From Pseudomonadota bacterium (GTDB lineage Bacteria; Pseudomonadota; Gammaproteobacteria; Burkholderiales; Thiobacillaceae): DNA of 64,000 nucleotides. Location: NCBI GenBank assembly GCA_029558905.1, contig JAKQCX010000011.1:155459-219458 (forward strand), in the 5' to 3' direction. This document shows positions 49,839 to 59,655 of the stretch, piece after piece; the stretch's first letter is position 1, and each line of letters begins with the position of its first letter. A program made the translations under genes and the position numbers. Below the pieces are notes generated by a model. It was not told where the DNA came from. It saw only the letters and a list, made by a program, of their open reading frames with translations, and made no database searches.

Positions 49839-49860
49839 AAAAAGCCGGCGACCGCCGGCT
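49839..49860 (-). terminator. Rho-independent terminator after rplQ
   Basis: On the minus strand a perfect 7-base stem AGCCGGC/GCCGGCT with a 4-base loop is followed by TTTTT. It follows the rplQ stop by 24 bases and ends 6 bases before the ATG of the DUF62 gene, so that gene depends on readthrough or on a promoter in this region. Confidence 0.8.
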
Positions 49861-49883
49861 CATTGGGCGCGTGAGGTGTGTAC

Positions 49884-50267
49884 CTACTCCGTGTCGGAGA
49901 CCTCGCCCACGGCACGGTCCACCAGTTCCACGTAGGCCATGGGCGCGTTGTCCCCCTGTCGAAAACCGAATTTGAGGATGCGCACATAGCCACCAGGGCG
50001 TTCCATGAAACGGGGGCCCAGGTCGTCGAACAGCTTCACCACCATGTCACGGTCACGCAGACGTGAAAAGGCCAGGCGCCGGTTGGACAGCGTGGGCTTC
50101 TTTCCCAGCGTGATCAGGGGCTCGACTACCTTGCGCAACTCCTTGGCCTTGGGCAGCGTGGTCCTGATGGCCTCGTGCCTGAGCAGCGCAGTGGACAGAT
50201 TGCGCAACAGGGCAGTCCGATGACTGCTGGTGCGGTTGAGTTTGCGGTTCGAGAGGCGATGACGCAT
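49884..50267 (-). CDS. rplQ: 50S ribosomal protein L17
   Basis: L17 binds domains III and VI of 23S rRNA near the exit tunnel. The 127-residue product matches the family, with [23 protein letters not shown] at the N-terminus (in two parts) and PLITLGKK. It is the last gene of the alpha operon (rpsM-rpsK-rpsD-rpoA-rplQ), 41 bases after rpoA, and is followed by an intrinsic terminator. Confidence 0.99.
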   Translation of the reverse strand: MRHRLSNRKLNRTSSHRTALLRNLSTALLRHEAIRTTLPKAKELRKVVEPLITLGKKPTLSNRRLAFSRLRDRDMVVKLFDDLGPRFMERPGGYVRILKFGFRQGDNAPMAYVELVDRAVGEVSDTE

Positions 50268-50308
50268 TTTCAGTACCTTTTATCAGTATCTGCGGATCAG
50301 ACCCGGTG

Positions 50309-51310
50309 TCAGGCCTTGTCCAGACCCACAGGTGGCCAGTTTTCCAGTTTCATGCCCAGGGTCAGGCCGCGAGCGGCCAGCACGTCCTTGATTTCATTCA
50401 GGGACTTGCGCCCCAGATTGGGGGTTTTCAGCAATTCCGTTTCCGTACGCTGGATCAGATCACCGATGTAATAGATATTCTCTGCCTTGAGGCAGTTGGC
50501 GGAGCGTACCGTGAGCTCCAGTTCGTCCACGGGGCGTAGGAGGATGGGGTCGACCTGGGGGATGCTGGCCCCGCTGCGCACGGGCGTGGTCTGGTCGCCC
50601 GGCGCGCTCACACCGCGCAGATCGGCGAAGGATGCCAGCTGGTCGATGAGCACACGCGCCGCGGCGCGAACCGCCTCCGCGGGTTCGATGATGCCGTTGG
50701 TCTCGATCTCCAAGATGAGCTTGTCCATGTCCGTGCGCTGCTCGACACGTGCACTCTCCACACTGAAGCTCACCTTCTTGACGGGGCTATACAAGGCGTC
50801 CAGGAAGATGACGCCCACGGCGCGGCTTTCGTCCGTGTGCACGCGCGTGCTGGCCGGCACATAACCGCGCCCGCTTCCAACCTTGATCTCCATTTCTAGC
50901 CTGCCTCCCTTGGTAAGGTTGGCAATGACATGGTCCGGATTGAGGATTTCGACATCGTGGCCGGCCTGGATGTCCGCCGCCGTGACCGTGCCTTCACCGG
51001 TCTTGTTCACGCTGATCATCGCATCGTCGCGGCTGTTCAGCTTGATGGCCAGACCCTTTAGATTGAGCAGGATGTCGACCACGTCCTCCTGCACGCCTTC
51101 CATGGCCGAATATTCGTGCACCACACCGGCTATGCGCACTTCCGTGGGTGCATAGCCCTTCATGGAAGAAAGCAGGATGCGGCGCAGGGCATTGCCAAGC
51201 GTATGGCCATAGCCGCGCTCGAAAGGCTCCAGGGTGATCCGGGCCTGACGTGGGGAAGTGCTGTTGACCTCAACGATGCGGGGTTTCAGCAGTTCGCCGG
51301 AGTTAGACAT
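50309..51310 (-). CDS. rpoA: DNA-directed RNA polymerase subunit alpha
   Basis: The alpha subunit dimerises to start RNA polymerase assembly and, through its C-terminal domain, contacts UP elements and activators. The 333 residues comprise the N-terminal domain ([23 protein letters not shown] and [16 protein letters not shown]) and the C-terminal helix-hairpin-helix domain ([23 protein letters not shown] ... [13 protein letters not shown], in parts). It lies between rpsD and rplQ, 28 bases after rpsD. Confidence 0.99.
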   Translation of the reverse strand: MSNSGELLKPRIVEVNSTSPRQARITLEPFERGYGHTLGNALRRILLSSMKGYAPTEVRIAGVVHEYSAMEGVQEDVVDILLNLKGLAIKLNSRDDAMISVNKTGEGTVTAADIQAGHDVEILNPDHVIANLTKGGRLEMEIKVGSGRGYVPASTRVHTDESRAVGVIFLDALYSPVKKVSFSVESARVEQRTDMDKLILEIETNGIIEPAEAVRAAARVLIDQLASFADLRGVSAPGDQTTPVRSGASIPQVDPILLRPVDELELTVRSANCLKAENIYYIGDLIQRTETELLKTPNLGRKSLNEIKDVLAARGLTLGMKLENWPPVGLDKA

Positions 51311-51338
51311 AGTGTGCTTCCTTCAATCAGACGGGCTG

Positions 51339-51965
51339 TTACTTGGAGTAAAGTTCGATGACCAAGTGCTCGTTGATGGTGGCAGGCAGTTCACTGCGCT
51401 GCGGCAGGGCCTTGAATGTTCCCTTCATGGCCTTGGTATCCACCTCTACCCATTCGGGGAAACCCCGGCTCTCGGCGGCCTCCGTGGCGGCCTTGATGCG
51501 CAATTGCGACTTGGCCCGACCGGCGACTTCCACCACATCGCCAGGCCGTACCTGGTAGGACGGGATATTGACGCGTCTGCCGTTCACGAGAATGCCATTG
51601 TGACGCACGACCTGACGGGCCTCATTGCGGGAGACGCTGAAACCCATGCGATAGGTGACGCTGTCCAGGCGGGACTCCATGATCTGCAGGAGGTTTTCGC
51701 CGGTCACGCCCTTGCGTCGCTCTGCCTCGGCATAGGAAAGACGGAACTGCCCTTCCAGCACACCGTAGATCCGGCGGATCTTCTGCTTTTCACGCAGTTG
51801 CGCGCCGTAATCGGACAGACGCACCTGCTTGGCGCCATGCTGCCCGGGGGCCTGGTTATGTCGCTCGATCGCGCACTTGTCGCTGAAGCACTTGTCTCCC
51901 TTCAGGTAGAGCTTCTCCCGCTCGCGGCGGCACTGGCGGCATTTGGGGTCAAGGTTGCGGGCCAC
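51339..51965 (-). CDS. rpsD: 30S ribosomal protein S4
   Basis: S4 nucleates 30S assembly on the 5' domain of 16S rRNA and in E. coli also represses the alpha operon. The 208-residue protein begins with GTG at 51965 ([16 protein letters not shown]); no suitable ATG exists. It keeps the zinc-type cysteines of the N-terminus (KCRQC and KCFSDKC) and the S4 RNA-binding domain ([14 protein letters not shown] ... [11 protein letters not shown]). Spacing to rpsK is 11 bases. Confidence 0.99.
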   Translation of the reverse strand: MARNLDPKCRQCRREREKLYLKGDKCFSDKCAIERHNQAPGQHGAKQVRLSDYGAQLREKQKIRRIYGVLEGQFRLSYAEAERRKGVTGENLLQIMESRLDSVTYRMGFSVSRNEARQVVRHNGILVNGRRVNIPSYQVRPGDVVEVAGRAKSQLRIKAATEAAESRGFPEWVEVDTKAMKGTFKALPQRSELPATINEHLVIELYSK

Positions 51966-51976
51966 GTTCACTCTCC

Positions 51977-52369
51977 TTAAATACGACGCTTCTTGGGTGG
52001 ACGGCAGCCGTTGTGCGGCACGGGTGTCACGTCGGAAATACTGGTTATTTTGTAACCCAGGGCATTGAGAGCGCGTACGGTGGAGTCGCGTCCCGGCCCA
52101 GGACCCTTGATGCGTACCTCCAGGTTCTTCACGCCGAACTCCTGTGCCATCTTGCCGGCATTCTCGGCCGCCACCTGAGCGGCGAAGGGCGTGCTCTTGC
52201 GGGAGCCCTTGAAACCGGAGCCGCCGGCCGTCGCCCAGGCCAGGGCGTTGCCCTGACGGTCGGTTATGGTGACGATGGTATTGTTGAAGGAGGCATGGAT
52301 GTGGGCGACACCATCCGCCACATTCTTCTTGACCTTCTTGCGCACGCGCGCGGCAGTTGCCTTTGCCAT
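51977..52369 (-). CDS. rpsK: 30S ribosomal protein S11
   Basis: S11 sits at the 30S platform near the mRNA exit and the E site. The 130-residue product shows [16 protein letters not shown], the [13 protein letters not shown] loop, and the C-terminal [17 protein letters not shown] that is almost universal in bacteria. It lies between rpsM and rpsD in the alpha operon. Confidence 0.99.
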   Translation of the reverse strand: MAKATAARVRKKVKKNVADGVAHIHASFNNTIVTITDRQGNALAWATAGGSGFKGSRKSTPFAAQVAAENAGKMAQEFGVKNLEVRIKGPGPGRDSTVRALNALGYKITSISDVTPVPHNGCRPPKKRRI

Positions 52370-52381
52370 ATCCTGATCCTG

Positions 52382-52744
52382 TTACTTCTTGATTTGTTGC
52401 TGCTTGCGGGGTCCCTTGCGGGTACGGGCGTTGGTCCGCGTGCGCTGACCATGAACCGGCAGGCCGCGGCGGTGGCGCGTGCCACGATAGCAACCAATGT
52501 CCATGAGACGCTTGATGTTCATGGTGACCTCGCGGCGCAAATCACCCTCCACCAGGAACTTGCCCATGGCCTCGCGCAGCTTGTCCACCTCGGCGTCGGA
52601 CAACTCCTTCATCTTCACCGATGCGTTCACACCGGCCTCTTTGCAGATCCGCCGCGCACGCGAGCGGCCTATGCCGTACACCGCGGTAAGCGCAATCTCC
52701 ACGTGCTTATGGTTCGGGATGTTTACCCCAGCGATCCGGGCCAT
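52382..52744 (-). CDS. rpsM: 30S ribosomal protein S13
   Basis: S13 forms bridges between the subunits in the 30S head. The 120-residue product starts [20 protein letters not shown] and contains [11 protein letters not shown] and the basic C-terminal tail [19 protein letters not shown] typical of the family. It is the first gene of the alpha operon; a good promoter lies just upstream at 52773-52802. Confidence 0.99.
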   Translation of the reverse strand: MARIAGVNIPNHKHVEIALTAVYGIGRSRARRICKEAGVNASVKMKELSDAEVDKLREAMGKFLVEGDLRREVTMNIKRLMDIGCYRGTRHRRGLPVHGQRTRTNARTRKGPRKQQQIKK

Positions 52745-52772
52745 CTGCTAACCTCAGAAAACGAAACTGGAA

Positions 52773-52802
52773 ATTATATTGATTCAACCTGTCAGCTGGC
52801 AA
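52773..52802 (-). promoter_or_regulatory. Alpha-operon promoter before rpsM
   Basis: On the minus strand TTGCCA (52797-52802) and a perfect TATAAT (52773-52778) are 18 bases apart, 29 bases before the rpsM ATG, in the rpmJ-rpsM gap. This fits a separate alpha-operon promoter as in E. coli. Confidence 0.7.
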
Positions 52803-52808
52803 GCAGAA

Positions 52809-52922
52809 TCATCCTTGACGTTGTTTGTGGCGTGCCTCCGAACAAATCACGCGCACCACGCCATGGCGGCGCACGATCTTGCACTTCCTACAAATCTTCT
52901 TTACCGCGGCTTGAACACGCAT
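52809..52922 (-). CDS. rpmJ: 50S ribosomal protein L36
   Basis: A 37-codon gene, [20 protein letters not shown] followed by a short basic tail ending RHKQRQG. The C-x2-C (Cys11 and Cys14), Cys27 and His32 zinc ligands mark the zinc-binding C+ form of L36, which binds 23S rRNA at the base of the L7/L12 stalk region. It lies 25 bases after infA and 64 before rpsM. The alternate zinc-free paralogue, if any, is not in this window. Confidence 0.97.
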   Translation of the reverse strand: MRVQAAVKKICRKCKIVRRHGVVRVICSEARHKQRQG

Positions 52923-52947
52923 GTCAGACTCCTTTTTTACTCAAGAC

Positions 52948-53166
52948 TCATTTGGCGCGGTACACGATGCGCGCACGCCCCAGGTCATAGGGCGTCAGCT
53001 CCACGGTGACCTTGTCTCCGGGCAGGATACGGATGTAGTGCATACGCATCTTGCCGGAGATGTGTCCGAGTACCACATGGCCGTTTTCCAGCTTCACGCG
53101 GAAGGTGGCATTCGGCAGGTTTTCGATTACCTCGCCCTGCATCTGGATGACGTCATCCTTGGCCAT
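52948..53166 (-). CDS. infA: Translation initiation factor IF-1
   Basis: IF-1 binds the ribosomal A site and aids IF-2 and IF-3. The 72-residue OB-fold protein reads [20 protein letters not shown] at the start and ends [16 protein letters not shown], almost identical to the family consensus. infA between secY and rpmJ is a betaproteobacterial arrangement; in enteric bacteria it lies elsewhere. Confidence 0.99.
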   Translation of the reverse strand: MAKDDVIQMQGEVIENLPNATFRVKLENGHVVLGHISGKMRMHYIRILPGDKVTVELTPYDLGRARIVYRAK

Positions 53167-53174
53167 ACCGCGCC

Positions 53175-54500
53175 TCAGCGGGAAAGGAAGTTCCCGCCCT
53201 TGAAGTTGGCCTTCTTGAGCAGGGATTCATATTGGTGGGTCATGATGTAGGCCTGCACCTGCGCCATGAAATCCATGGCCACTACGACGATGATCAGAAG
53301 CGAGGTGCCGCCGAAGTAGAAAGGTACGTTCCAGTTCACGATCAGGAACTCCGGGATCAGGCACACGAATGTGATGTACGCCGCTCCGACCAGGGTCAGA
53401 CGAGTGAGCACCTTGTCGATGTAGCGGGCCGTCTGCTCCCCCGGACGATAGCCGGGCACGAAGGCACCGCTTTTCTTGAGGTTGTCAGCGGTCTCGCGCG
53501 GATTGAACACCAGGGCGGTGTAGAAAAAACAGAAAAAGATGATTGCCAAGGCATATAGCATGACATAGACCGGCTGTCCGGGCGACAGTGCAGCGGCGAT
53601 GTCCTTCAGCCAGTTCATGGATTCGTCGTGTCCGAACCAGCCTGCCAGCGTGGCGGGGAACAGGATGATCGAGCTGGCGAAAATGGGCGGTATCACACCG
53701 GCCATGTTCAGCTTCAGTGGCAGATGCGAGCTTTGCCCACCGTAAACCTTGTTGCCTACCTGGCGCTTGGCGTAGTTGACCAGGATCTTGCGCTGCCCGC
53801 GCTCCACGAACACCACCAAGGCAGTAACCAGGATCACCCCGATGAAGAGGATGAGCACCAGCGGGATCGAGAAGGCGCCCGTACTGGTCAGCTCCAGGGT
53901 GCCGCCGATGGCACTGGGCAGACCGGCGGCAATACCGGCGAAGATGATGATCGAAATGCCATTTCCCAGTCCACGCTCGGTGATCTGTTCTCCCAGCCAC
54001 ATCAGGAACATGGTGCCCGCCACCAGTGTCGAGACGGCCGTGATGCGGAACATGAAGCCAGGCTCCAGCACGAGGCCTTGCTGGCTCTCCAGGGCGATGG
54101 AAATGCCGATGGCCTGAAACGCGGCCAGCGCAACCGTGCCATAGCGCGTGTACTGCGTGATCTTGCGTCGACCCGCCTCGCCCTCCTTCTTCAGGGCCTC
54201 GAGCTGTGGCGAGACCACGGACATCAGCTGCATGATGATGGAGGCGGAGATATAGGGCATGATGCCCAGGGCAAATACCGAGAACCGGGACAGTGCTCCC
54301 CCGGAGAACATGTTGAACATGCCGAGGATGCCGCCCTGTTGGCTCTTGAACAGATCCTCCAGCACAACGGGATCGATACCCGGAACCGGGATGAACGAGC
54401 CGATGCGGTAAACGACCAGGGCTCCGAGAAGAAACCATAGGCGACGCTTCAGGTCGCCCATCTTCCCGGTCATCTGTAACAGGCTGGCCGCACCGGACAA
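53175..54500 (-). CDS. secY: Protein translocase channel subunit SecY
   Basis: SecY is the core of the SecYEG channel through the inner membrane. The 441-residue protein has ten hydrophobic segments, the plug helix region near IPVPGIDP, the pore-ring helices, and the conserved cytoplasmic loops ([14 protein letters not shown], [30 protein letters not shown] in parts). It follows rplO by 28 bases in the spc operon and precedes infA. Confidence 0.99.
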   Translation of the reverse strand: MSGAASLLQMTGKMGDLKRRLWFLLGALVVYRIGSFIPVPGIDPVVLEDLFKSQQGGILGMFNMFSGGALSRFSVFALGIMPYISASIIMQLMSVVSPQLEALKKEGEAGRRKITQYTRYGTVALAAFQAIGISIALESQQGLVLEPGFMFRITAVSTLVAGTMFLMWLGEQITERGLGNGISIIIFAGIAAGLPSAIGGTLELTSTGAFSIPLVLILFIGVILVTALVVFVERGQRKILVNYAKRQVGNKVYGGQSSHLPLKLNMAGVIPPIFASSIILFPATLAGWFGHDESMNWLKDIAAALSPGQPVYVMLYALAIIFFCFFYTALVFNPRETADNLKKSGAFVPGYRPGEQTARYIDKVLTRLTLVGAAYITFVCLIPEFLIVNWNVPFYFGGTSLLIIVVVAMDFMAQVQAYIMTHQYESLLKKANFKGGNFLSR

Positions 54501-54528
54501 GTGTTGGTCCTCTCAGCGTCAGTATGTG

Positions 54529-54990
54529 TCAGGCGGCAGACGGCTCGGCGCCCACGCTACCGCCAGCGGCCTCGATCGCGGCACGCGCACCCTTGGTCAC
54601 GCGCAGGCCCGAGAGTTTGATGGCCTTGTCGATGGTGCCGAACAGGATCACCTTGGCGGAACGTGTGAGTTGGGGCACCAGTCCCGCCTGCTTCAGCACC
54701 GTAAGATCGATGTTGTCCACAGGCAGTCCGGCCAGCGCGGAAAGACGCACCTCCACCTTGAAATCACGATCCAGTGGGATAAAGCCGCGCTTGGGCAGAC
54801 GACGCGCCATAGGCATCTGTCCGCCTTCGAAGCCCACCTTGTGGAAACCACCCGCGCGGGATTTCTGACCCTTATGGCCTCTTCCGCCGGTCTTGCCCAG
54901 ACCGGAGCCAATGCCTCGACCGACACGCTTGCCGGCATGGGTGGCCCCAGGGGCCGGCTGGATGCCGTTGAGTTTGAGCAGGTCACTCAT
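54529..54990 (-). CDS. rplO: 50S ribosomal protein L15
   Basis: L15 is a late assembly protein of 23S rRNA. The 153-residue product has the glycine/arginine-rich extension [22 protein letters not shown] (in parts) and the globular domain with [18 protein letters not shown]. It overlaps rpmD by 4 bases (ATGA-type coupling). Confidence 0.99.
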   Translation of the reverse strand: MSDLLKLNGIQPAPGATHAGKRVGRGIGSGLGKTGGRGHKGQKSRAGGFHKVGFEGGQMPMARRLPKRGFIPLDRDFKVEVRLSALAGLPVDNIDLTVLKQAGLVPQLTRSAKVILFGTIDKAIKLSGLRVTKGARAAIEAAGGSVGAEPSAA

Positions 54991-55181
54991 TGGGCCACCT
55001 CGGCTTTAACCAGAAAACTCACCTTGTTGATCATGCCGCGAACCGCGGGCGTATCCTCCAGGAGCCTGGTCTGGTGCATGCGCTTGAGCCCCAGGCCACG
55101 TACGCAGGCGCGATGGATTGCCAGTGTGCCTATGGTGCTCTTCACGAGTGTCACCCTGATCTTGGCTGTGGTATCGCTCAT
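54987..55181 (-). CDS. rpmD: 50S ribosomal protein L30
   Basis: A 64-residue small ribosomal protein binding 23S rRNA domain [28 protein letters not shown] (in parts) and [23 protein letters not shown] are the family landmarks. It lies 3 bases after rpsE and overlaps rplO by 4. Confidence 0.98.
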   Translation of the reverse strand: MSDTTAKIRVTLVKSTIGTLAIHRACVRGLGLKRMHQTRLLEDTPAVRGMINKVSFLVKAEVAQ

Positions 55182-55184
55182 GAG

Positions 55185-55697
55185 TTACTCCAGGATTTCC
55201 GCGATGGTCTTGCCGCGCTTGGCGGCCACCTCCGCGGGGGTCATCATCTGTGCCAGGCCATTCAGCGTGGCACGCACGACGTTGTAAGGGTTGGTGGAGC
55301 CCAGGCACTTGGCCAGGACATCATTCACACCCATCACCTCGAACACCGCACGCATGGCGCCACCGGCAATGATGCCGGTACCTTCTGACGCGGGCTGGAT
55401 CAGCACCACGGAAGACCCGTGCCTGCCCACCACGGCATGGTGGAAGGTGCCGTTCTTCAGAGGCACCTTGATCATCTTCCTACGCGCCTCTTCCATGGCC
55501 TTGGTTACCGCCACGGGCACCTCGCGGGACTTGCCCTTGCCCATACCGATCCCGCCATCGTTATCCCCGACCACGGTCAGGGCCGCGAAGCTGAGTATCC
55601 GTCCACCCTTCACCACCTTGGTCACACGGTTGACGGAGATCATTTTTTCCTTCAGGCCATCGCCACGGTCTTCCGGCTGTTGCTCGGGTTTTGCCAT
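55185..55697 (-). CDS. rpsE: 30S ribosomal protein S5
   Basis: S5 contributes to the mRNA entry helicase site and translational fidelity. The 170-residue product has the N-terminal S5 domain ([21 protein letters not shown], in parts), the [16 protein letters not shown] loop, and the C-terminal domain ([22 protein letters not shown]). It sits 12 bases after rplR. Confidence 0.99.
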   Translation of the reverse strand: MAKPEQQPEDRGDGLKEKMISVNRVTKVVKGGRILSFAALTVVGDNDGGIGMGKGKSREVPVAVTKAMEEARRKMIKVPLKNGTFHHAVVGRHGSSVVLIQPASEGTGIIAGGAMRAVFEVMGVNDVLAKCLGSTNPYNVVRATLNGLAQMMTPAEVAAKRGKTIAEILE

Positions 55698-55709
55698 GAT
55701 AATCCTCGC

Positions 55710-56063
55710 TCAGAACTGCAGACCGGCTGCGCGCGCAGCGTCTGCCAGGGCCTTTACACGACCATGAAACGCATACCCGGAACGGTCAAAGGCAACTTGC
55801 TGCACGCCGGCCTGCCTGGCCTTTTCCGCGATGTGCTGACCCACCAGCTGCGCCGCCTGCACCGAGGCGGCATTCTTGATCTGCGTACGCAATGCCTTCT
55901 CCAGCGTCGAAGCCGCGGCCAGAACCCTACCGCCCGTTGCGTCGATGATTTGTGCATAGATATGGGCATTGCTGCGGTGCACGGTGAGACGCATCACACC
56001 CAGTTCCGCGATTTTGGCGCGGGTTTTGCGCGCCCTGCGCAGACGCCGGATCTTCTTTTCCAT
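55710..56063 (-). CDS. rplR: 50S ribosomal protein L18
   Basis: L18 attaches 5S rRNA to the 50S central protuberance. The 117-residue protein has the basic start [13 protein letters not shown], the [20 protein letters not shown] strand and the C-terminal [22 protein letters not shown] (in parts) motif. It lies 15 bases after rplF. Confidence 0.99.
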   Translation of the reverse strand: MEKKIRRLRRARKTRAKIAELGVMRLTVHRSNAHIYAQIIDATGGRVLAAASTLEKALRTQIKNAASVQAAQLVGQHIAEKARQAGVQQVAFDRSGYAFHGRVKALADAARAAGLQF

Positions 56064-56078
56064 TGCAAGTGCTCCAGG

Positions 56079-56612
56079 TTATTTCTTCTTGGTCTCTTTC
56101 AGGACCACGACTTCATCCGCGTAGCGCACACCCTTGCCCTTGTACGGCTCTGGCTTGCGGTAGGCCCGCACATCCGCGGCCACCTGCCCGACCAGCTGCT
56201 TGTCCATGCCCTTGATCAGGATCTCGGTCTGGGTCGGGGTCTCCACCTTGATTCCCGCCGGCATGATGTGCTCGACCGGATGTGAAAATCCCAGGGAAAG
56301 GTTCAGTTTTTCCCCCTGGGCCTGAGCGCGGTAACCCACGCCTACCAGCAGCAGTTTTTTCTCGAATCCCTTGGTCACACCCGTAACCATATTGGCCAGC
56401 AGGGCACGCGTGGTACCGGACAAGGCGTGCGCAGCACGGCTGTTGTCGGCCGGGCTGACCTGCAGTCTGCCATCCTGCTGCTCGACCAGGACATGGCGCG
56501 AAAGGGACTGTGTCAGGCTGCCCATGGGCCCCTTCACCACGAGAGAACCCGCCGAACGGCTTACTTCCACGCCAGCAGGCAGGAGGATAGGATTTTTAGC
56601 TACGCGCGACAT
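56079..56612 (-). CDS. rplF: 50S ribosomal protein L6
   Basis: L6 lies near the sarcin-ricin loop and factor-binding centre. The 177-residue product starts at ATG 56612 ([17 protein letters not shown]); an upstream in-frame ATG adds 8 residues without family support. Two L6 repeats are present, with the C-terminal signature [16 protein letters not shown]. It follows rpsH by 8 bases. Confidence 0.99.
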   Translation of the reverse strand: MSRVAKNPILLPAGVEVSRSAGSLVVKGPMGSLTQSLSRHVLVEQQDGRLQVSPADNSRAAHALSGTTRALLANMVTGVTKGFEKKLLLVGVGYRAQAQGEKLNLSLGFSHPVEHIMPAGIKVETPTQTEILIKGMDKQLVGQVAADVRAYRKPEPYKGKGVRYADEVVVLKETKKK

Positions 56613-56620
56613 ATTTAACC

Positions 56621-57016
56621 TCAGGCCACCACACACAGGATTTCGCCGCCTACGCCGAGCGCGCGGGCCTTGCGATCCGTCATCACCCCCCGAGATGTGG
56701 ACACGATCGCAACCCCCAGGCCATTCATCACGCGCGGCAGATCATCACGCCCCTTGTAAATGCGCAATCCGGGCTTGGAGATGCGCTCGATTTTTTCAAT
56801 CACGGGACGGCCGGCATAGTATTTCAGCGCCACTTCCAGTTCGGGCAAACCCGCGTTGTCGCGCACTTGGAAGCCCTCGATATAGCCCTCGTCCTTGAGA
56901 ACCTGGGCAATGGCCTTCTTGAGCTTGGAGGCAGGCATGCGCACACTGACCTTCTCGGTCATCTGGCCATTGCGAATGCGTGTCAGCATATCCGCCACGG
57001 GATCACTCATGCTCAT
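56621..57016 (-). CDS. rpsH: 30S ribosomal protein S8
   Basis: S8 is a primary 16S rRNA binder and, in E. coli, the repressor of the spc operon through the rplE start region. The 131-residue product has [13 protein letters not shown] at the N-terminus and the C-terminal rRNA-binding loop [23 protein letters not shown] (in parts). ATG 57016 and ATG 57010 are both possible starts. Confidence 0.99.
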   Translation of the reverse strand: MSMSDPVADMLTRIRNGQMTEKVSVRMPASKLKKAIAQVLKDEGYIEGFQVRDNAGLPELEVALKYYAGRPVIEKIERISKPGLRIYKGRDDLPRVMNGLGVAIVSTSRGVMTDRKARALGVGGEILCVVA

Positions 57017-57028
57017 CTTGGTTCTCCC

Positions 57029-57334
57029 TTACCAGCTGGCTTTGGCCACACCGGGTATCTCGCCGCGCATGGCAATCTCCCGGATCTTGTTGCGACACAG
57101 ACCGAACTTGCGGAACACTCCACGTGGCCGGCCCGTAAGCTGGCAGCGGTTGCGCAGACGCGTTTCACTCGCGTTACGCGGCAATGCCTGCAATTGTTGC
57201 AGGGCATGCATGCGCTCCTCGTCGCCACGGCCTACGTCCTTGAAGATTGCCTTGAGCTCCGCGCGCTTCGCGGCATATTTCTTCACCAGCTTGCGGCGCT
57301 TCTCTTCACGGTTGATCAATGCGAGCTTGGCCAT
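57029..57334 (-). CDS. rpsN: 30S ribosomal protein S14, zinc-independent form
   Basis: S14 sits in the 30S head next to S3 and S10. The 101-residue long form lacks the CxxC zinc pairs of the short form; the only features in that region are [21 protein letters not shown]. The ATG at 57334 ([16 protein letters not shown]) is the family start. It follows rplE by 7 bases. Confidence 0.99.
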   Translation of the reverse strand: MAKLALINREEKRRKLVKKYAAKRAELKAIFKDVGRGDEERMHALQQLQALPRNASETRLRNRCQLTGRPRGVFRKFGLCRNKIREIAMRGEIPGVAKASW

Positions 57335-57341
57335 TGCAACC

Positions 57342-57881
57342 TCAATTCTTGAAAGGAAATTTAAAGGCCGCCAGCAGCGCCTTGGCCTCGGCATCGGTCT
57401 TGGCGGTCGTGGTCACGGTGATGTTCATACCCCGCAACGCATCGATCTTTTCATATTCGATCTCCGGGAAAATGATCTGCTCACGGATACCCATGTTGTA
57501 GTTGCCACGGCCATCGAAGCCCTTGCCACCCACACCCCGGAAGTCGCGGATGCGTGGAATGGCCACGGTGACCAGGCGATCCAGAAACTCGTACATGCGC
57601 TCGCGACGCAGGGTCACCATGCAGCCCACGGGGTAGTTGTCACGGATCTTGAATGCGGCGATGGATTTGCGGGATTTTGTCACCACGGGCTTCTGGCCAG
57701 CGATTTTGGTCATGTCACCCACGGCATAATCCATCACCTTCTTGTCCCCCACTGCTTCGCCCACACCCATGTTCAGGGTGATCTTGGTGATGCGGGGGAC
57801 CTCCATGGGAGACCTGTAGCCGAACTGGTCGGTCAGTTGCTTGACCACCGTATCCTTGTAGAAATCACTCATGCGCGCCAT
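57342..57881 (-). CDS. rplE: 50S ribosomal protein L5
   Basis: L5 carries 5S rRNA and contacts the P-site tRNA and S13. The 179-residue product has [20 protein letters not shown], the [11 protein letters not shown] motif and [17 protein letters not shown] 57881 ([10 protein letters not shown]) was chosen; ATG 57872 is a possible shorter start. In E. coli the S8 repressor site overlaps the start of this gene; I cannot confirm such a site here. Confidence 0.98.
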   Translation of the reverse strand: MARMSDFYKDTVVKQLTDQFGYRSPMEVPRITKITLNMGVGEAVGDKKVMDYAVGDMTKIAGQKPVVTKSRKSIAAFKIRDNYPVGCMVTLRRERMYEFLDRLVTVAIPRIRDFRGVGGKGFDGRGNYNMGIREQIIFPEIEYEKIDALRGMNITVTTTAKTDAEAKALLAAFKFPFKN

Positions 57882-57891
57882 GGCAAACCCC

Positions 57892-58206
57892 TTACGCGTC
57901 AACGACCTCGCCATTGGACTTGAAGAAGCGCACCTTGCGCCCGTCCTCCAGCGTTCTGATACCCACCCGGTCACCCTTGCCCGTGATGGGGTTAAACAAA
58001 GCCACGTTCGACATCTCGATGGGCATATCCTTGTCCTGGAAGCCACCGGTGGTGCCGCGCATGGGATTGGGCTTTACAGCCTTGCGCACGCGGTTCACTC
58101 CCTCGACCACCACGGCATCCTCCAGCACGCGCAGCACCGTGCCGCGCTTGCCCTTGTCCTTGCCGGTCAAGACGATGACCTCGTCACCCTTGCGGATCTT
58201 TCGCAT
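57892..58206 (-). CDS. rplX: 50S ribosomal protein L24
   Basis: L24 is an assembly initiator near the tunnel exit. The 104-residue protein has the KOW motif [21 protein letters not shown] near the N-terminus (in parts) and [22 protein letters not shown] near the C-terminus. It lies 10 bases after rplN. Confidence 0.99.
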   Translation of the reverse strand: MRKIRKGDEVIVLTGKDKGKRGTVLRVLEDAVVVEGVNRVRKAVKPNPMRGTTGGFQDKDMPIEMSNVALFNPITGKGDRVGIRTLEDGRKVRFFKSNGEVVDA

Positions 58207-58216
58207 CTCGAGCTCC

Positions 58217-58585
58217 TTACACGACTTCCGGCGCGAGCGACACGATCTTCATGAAGCGTTCGGTGCGCAGTTCGCGGGTAACCGGGCCAAAAATGCGTGT
58301 GCCGATGGGCTCGAGCTTGTTGTTGAGCAACACGGCAGCATTCTTGTCGAATCTGATCAGGGAACCATCCGCGCGGCGGACACCCTTGGCGGTACGCACC
58401 ACCACTGCGTTGTACACGTCGCCTTTCTTGACACGCCCCCTGGGCGCCGCGTCCTTGATACTGACCTTGATGATGTCACCAACGCCTGCATAGCGACGCT
58501 TCGAGCCACCCAATACCTTGATGCACATGACGCTGCGCGCACCGGTATTGTCGGCCACATCCAACATGGATTGCATCTGAATCAT
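58217..58585 (-). CDS. rplN: 50S ribosomal protein L14
   Basis: L14 contacts 16S rRNA helix 14 and the ribosomal silencing factor RsfS. The 122-residue protein starts [20 protein letters not shown] and contains the [19 protein letters not shown] signature. It is the first gene of the spc operon, with a 161-base gap to rpsQ that holds a promoter and a leader with three small hairpins. Confidence 0.99.
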   Translation of the reverse strand: MIQMQSMLDVADNTGARSVMCIKVLGGSKRRYAGVGDIIKVSIKDAAPRGRVKKGDVYNAVVVRTAKGVRRADGSLIRFDKNAAVLLNNKLEPIGTRIFGPVTRELRTERFMKIVSLAPEVV

Positions 58586-58600
58586 TTTCTCTCTCCAACT

Positions 58601-58660
58601 TGCCGGCTCCTTGGCCGGCAGTTTTGGACCCCGTTCGGGTTTAACGCCACTCTAGAGTGG
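58601..58660 (-). promoter_or_regulatory. Structured leader of rplN
   Basis: Three inverted repeats stand in a row in the transcript leader: CCACTCTAGAGTGG (58647-58660, perfect palindrome), ACCC/GGGT with a 5-base loop (about 58628-58640), and TGCCGGC/GCCGGCA (58601-58620). The last is 15 bases before the ATG. The leader may be a protein-binding or attenuation region; no T tract follows on the minus strand. Confidence 0.4.
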
Positions 58661-58711
58661 ACCTGTCTTTCCTGCGCGCCCGCAACGGACTCGTTCACAG
58701 GACAACTGTGG

Positions 58712-58740
58712 ATTATGATAGGTTAATCAGGTTCGTGCAA
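58712..58740 (-). promoter_or_regulatory. Spc-operon promoter before rplN
   Basis: Minus-strand TTGCAC (58735-58740) and CATAAT (58712-58717) are exactly 17 bases apart. This is a good sigma-70-type promoter in the rpsQ-rplN gap, the same place as the E. coli spc promoter. Confidence 0.75.
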
Positions 58741-58746
58741 GCCCCA

Positions 58747-59019
58747 TCAAACCAGACGGGCTTTTTCCACCAGCCTGGAGACCTTCCAGGTCTTCAGCTT
58801 AGAAATCGGACGACACTCCTCAATCACCACCACATCGCCCATGTGGAACTCGTTGTTCTCATCGTGCGCATGATATTTCTTGGATAGGCGTATCACCTTG
58901 CCGATGAGCGGGTGCTTGACCTTGCGTTCCACCAGCACCGTGATGGTCTTGTTCATCTTATCGCTCACCACGGTGCCGGTCAGGGTGCGGGCCACCTTTG
59001 CATTCTGTCGTTCAGTCAT
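58747..59019 (-). CDS. rpsQ: 30S ribosomal protein S17
   Basis: S17 is a primary 16S rRNA binder with an OB fold. From ATG 59019 the product has 90 residues, with [22 protein letters not shown] (in parts) and the [23 protein letters not shown] motif. An in-frame ATG at 59034 overlaps the rpmC stop as ATGA and would add five residues; either may be used. It is the last gene of the S10 operon. Confidence 0.97.
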   Translation of the reverse strand: MTERQNAKVARTLTGTVVSDKMNKTITVLVERKVKHPLIGKVIRLSKKYHAHDENNEFHMGDVVVIEECRPISKLKTWKVSRLVEKARLV

Positions 59020-59030
59020 GATTGCACCCG

Positions 59031-59234
59031 TCATTTGCCGGTCTGATTCGCGCTGATCTGCTGCATCACGGTCCGTACACGCGCGATGTCGCGACGGACC
59101 TTGCGAAGCTCGTGGGTCTTGTTGGTCTGCTGCGTGGACAATTGCATGCGCAGGCTGAACTGAGCACGCAACAGGGCCTTCAGCTCTTCCTTGAGTTCAC
59201 CCATACCCTGGGTACGTAGTTCGCTGGCCTTCAT
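59031..59234 (-). CDS. rpmC: 50S ribosomal protein L29
   Basis: L29 lies next to the tunnel exit and L23. The 67-residue helical hairpin protein has [20 protein letters not shown] at the start and [14 protein letters not shown] near the end. It starts 1 base after rplP and ends next to rpsQ. Confidence 0.99.
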   Translation of the reverse strand: MKASELRTQGMGELKEELKALLRAQFSLRMQLSTQQTNKTHELRKVRRDIARVRTVMQQISANQTGK

Positions 59235-59235
59235 C

Positions 59236-59652
59236 TCACATCCCGAAGTGACGCGTCACAAATGTGGTGGCGATCGGCAGCTTGGCGGCTGCCAGGCGGA
59301 AAGCCTCCCGGGCCACACTCTCGTCCACCCCTTCCATTTCGTAGAGCACCTTGCCGGGCTGAATCTCCGCGACATAGAACTCCGGATTACCCTTGCCGCT
59401 TCCCATACGCACTTCAGCCGGCTTCTGCGAGATGGGCTTGTCCGGGAATATGCGTATCCAGATACGGCCGCCACGCTTGATGTGGCGGGTCATGGCACGG
59501 CGTGCGGCCTCGATCTGTCGGGCAGTGAGGCGACCACGGCCAATCGCCTTGAGGCCATATTCACCAAAACTCACCTTGGCACCACGCGTGGCCAGGCCGG
59601 TATTCCGGCCTTTGTGCTCCTTGCGGTATTTTCTGCGTGCGGGTTGCAGCAT
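59236..59652 (-). CDS. rplP: 50S ribosomal protein L16
   Basis: L16 organises the A-site and the 5S/23S junction. The 138-residue product has [34 protein letters not shown], and [18 protein letters not shown](V)RMG in the family order. It lies 3 bases after rpsC. Confidence 0.99.
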   Translation of the reverse strand: MLQPARRKYRKEHKGRNTGLATRGAKVSFGEYGLKAIGRGRLTARQIEAARRAMTRHIKRGGRIWIRIFPDKPISQKPAEVRMGSGKGNPEFYVAEIQPGKVLYEMEGVDESVAREAFRLAAAKLPIATTFVTRHFGM

Positions 59653-59655
59653 TTC

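Noticed and set aside
58601..58624. Plus-strand reading of the rplN-leader hairpin as a terminator (hairpin then TTTT)
   Set aside because: No plus-strand gene lies upstream of it; all genes here are on the minus strand.
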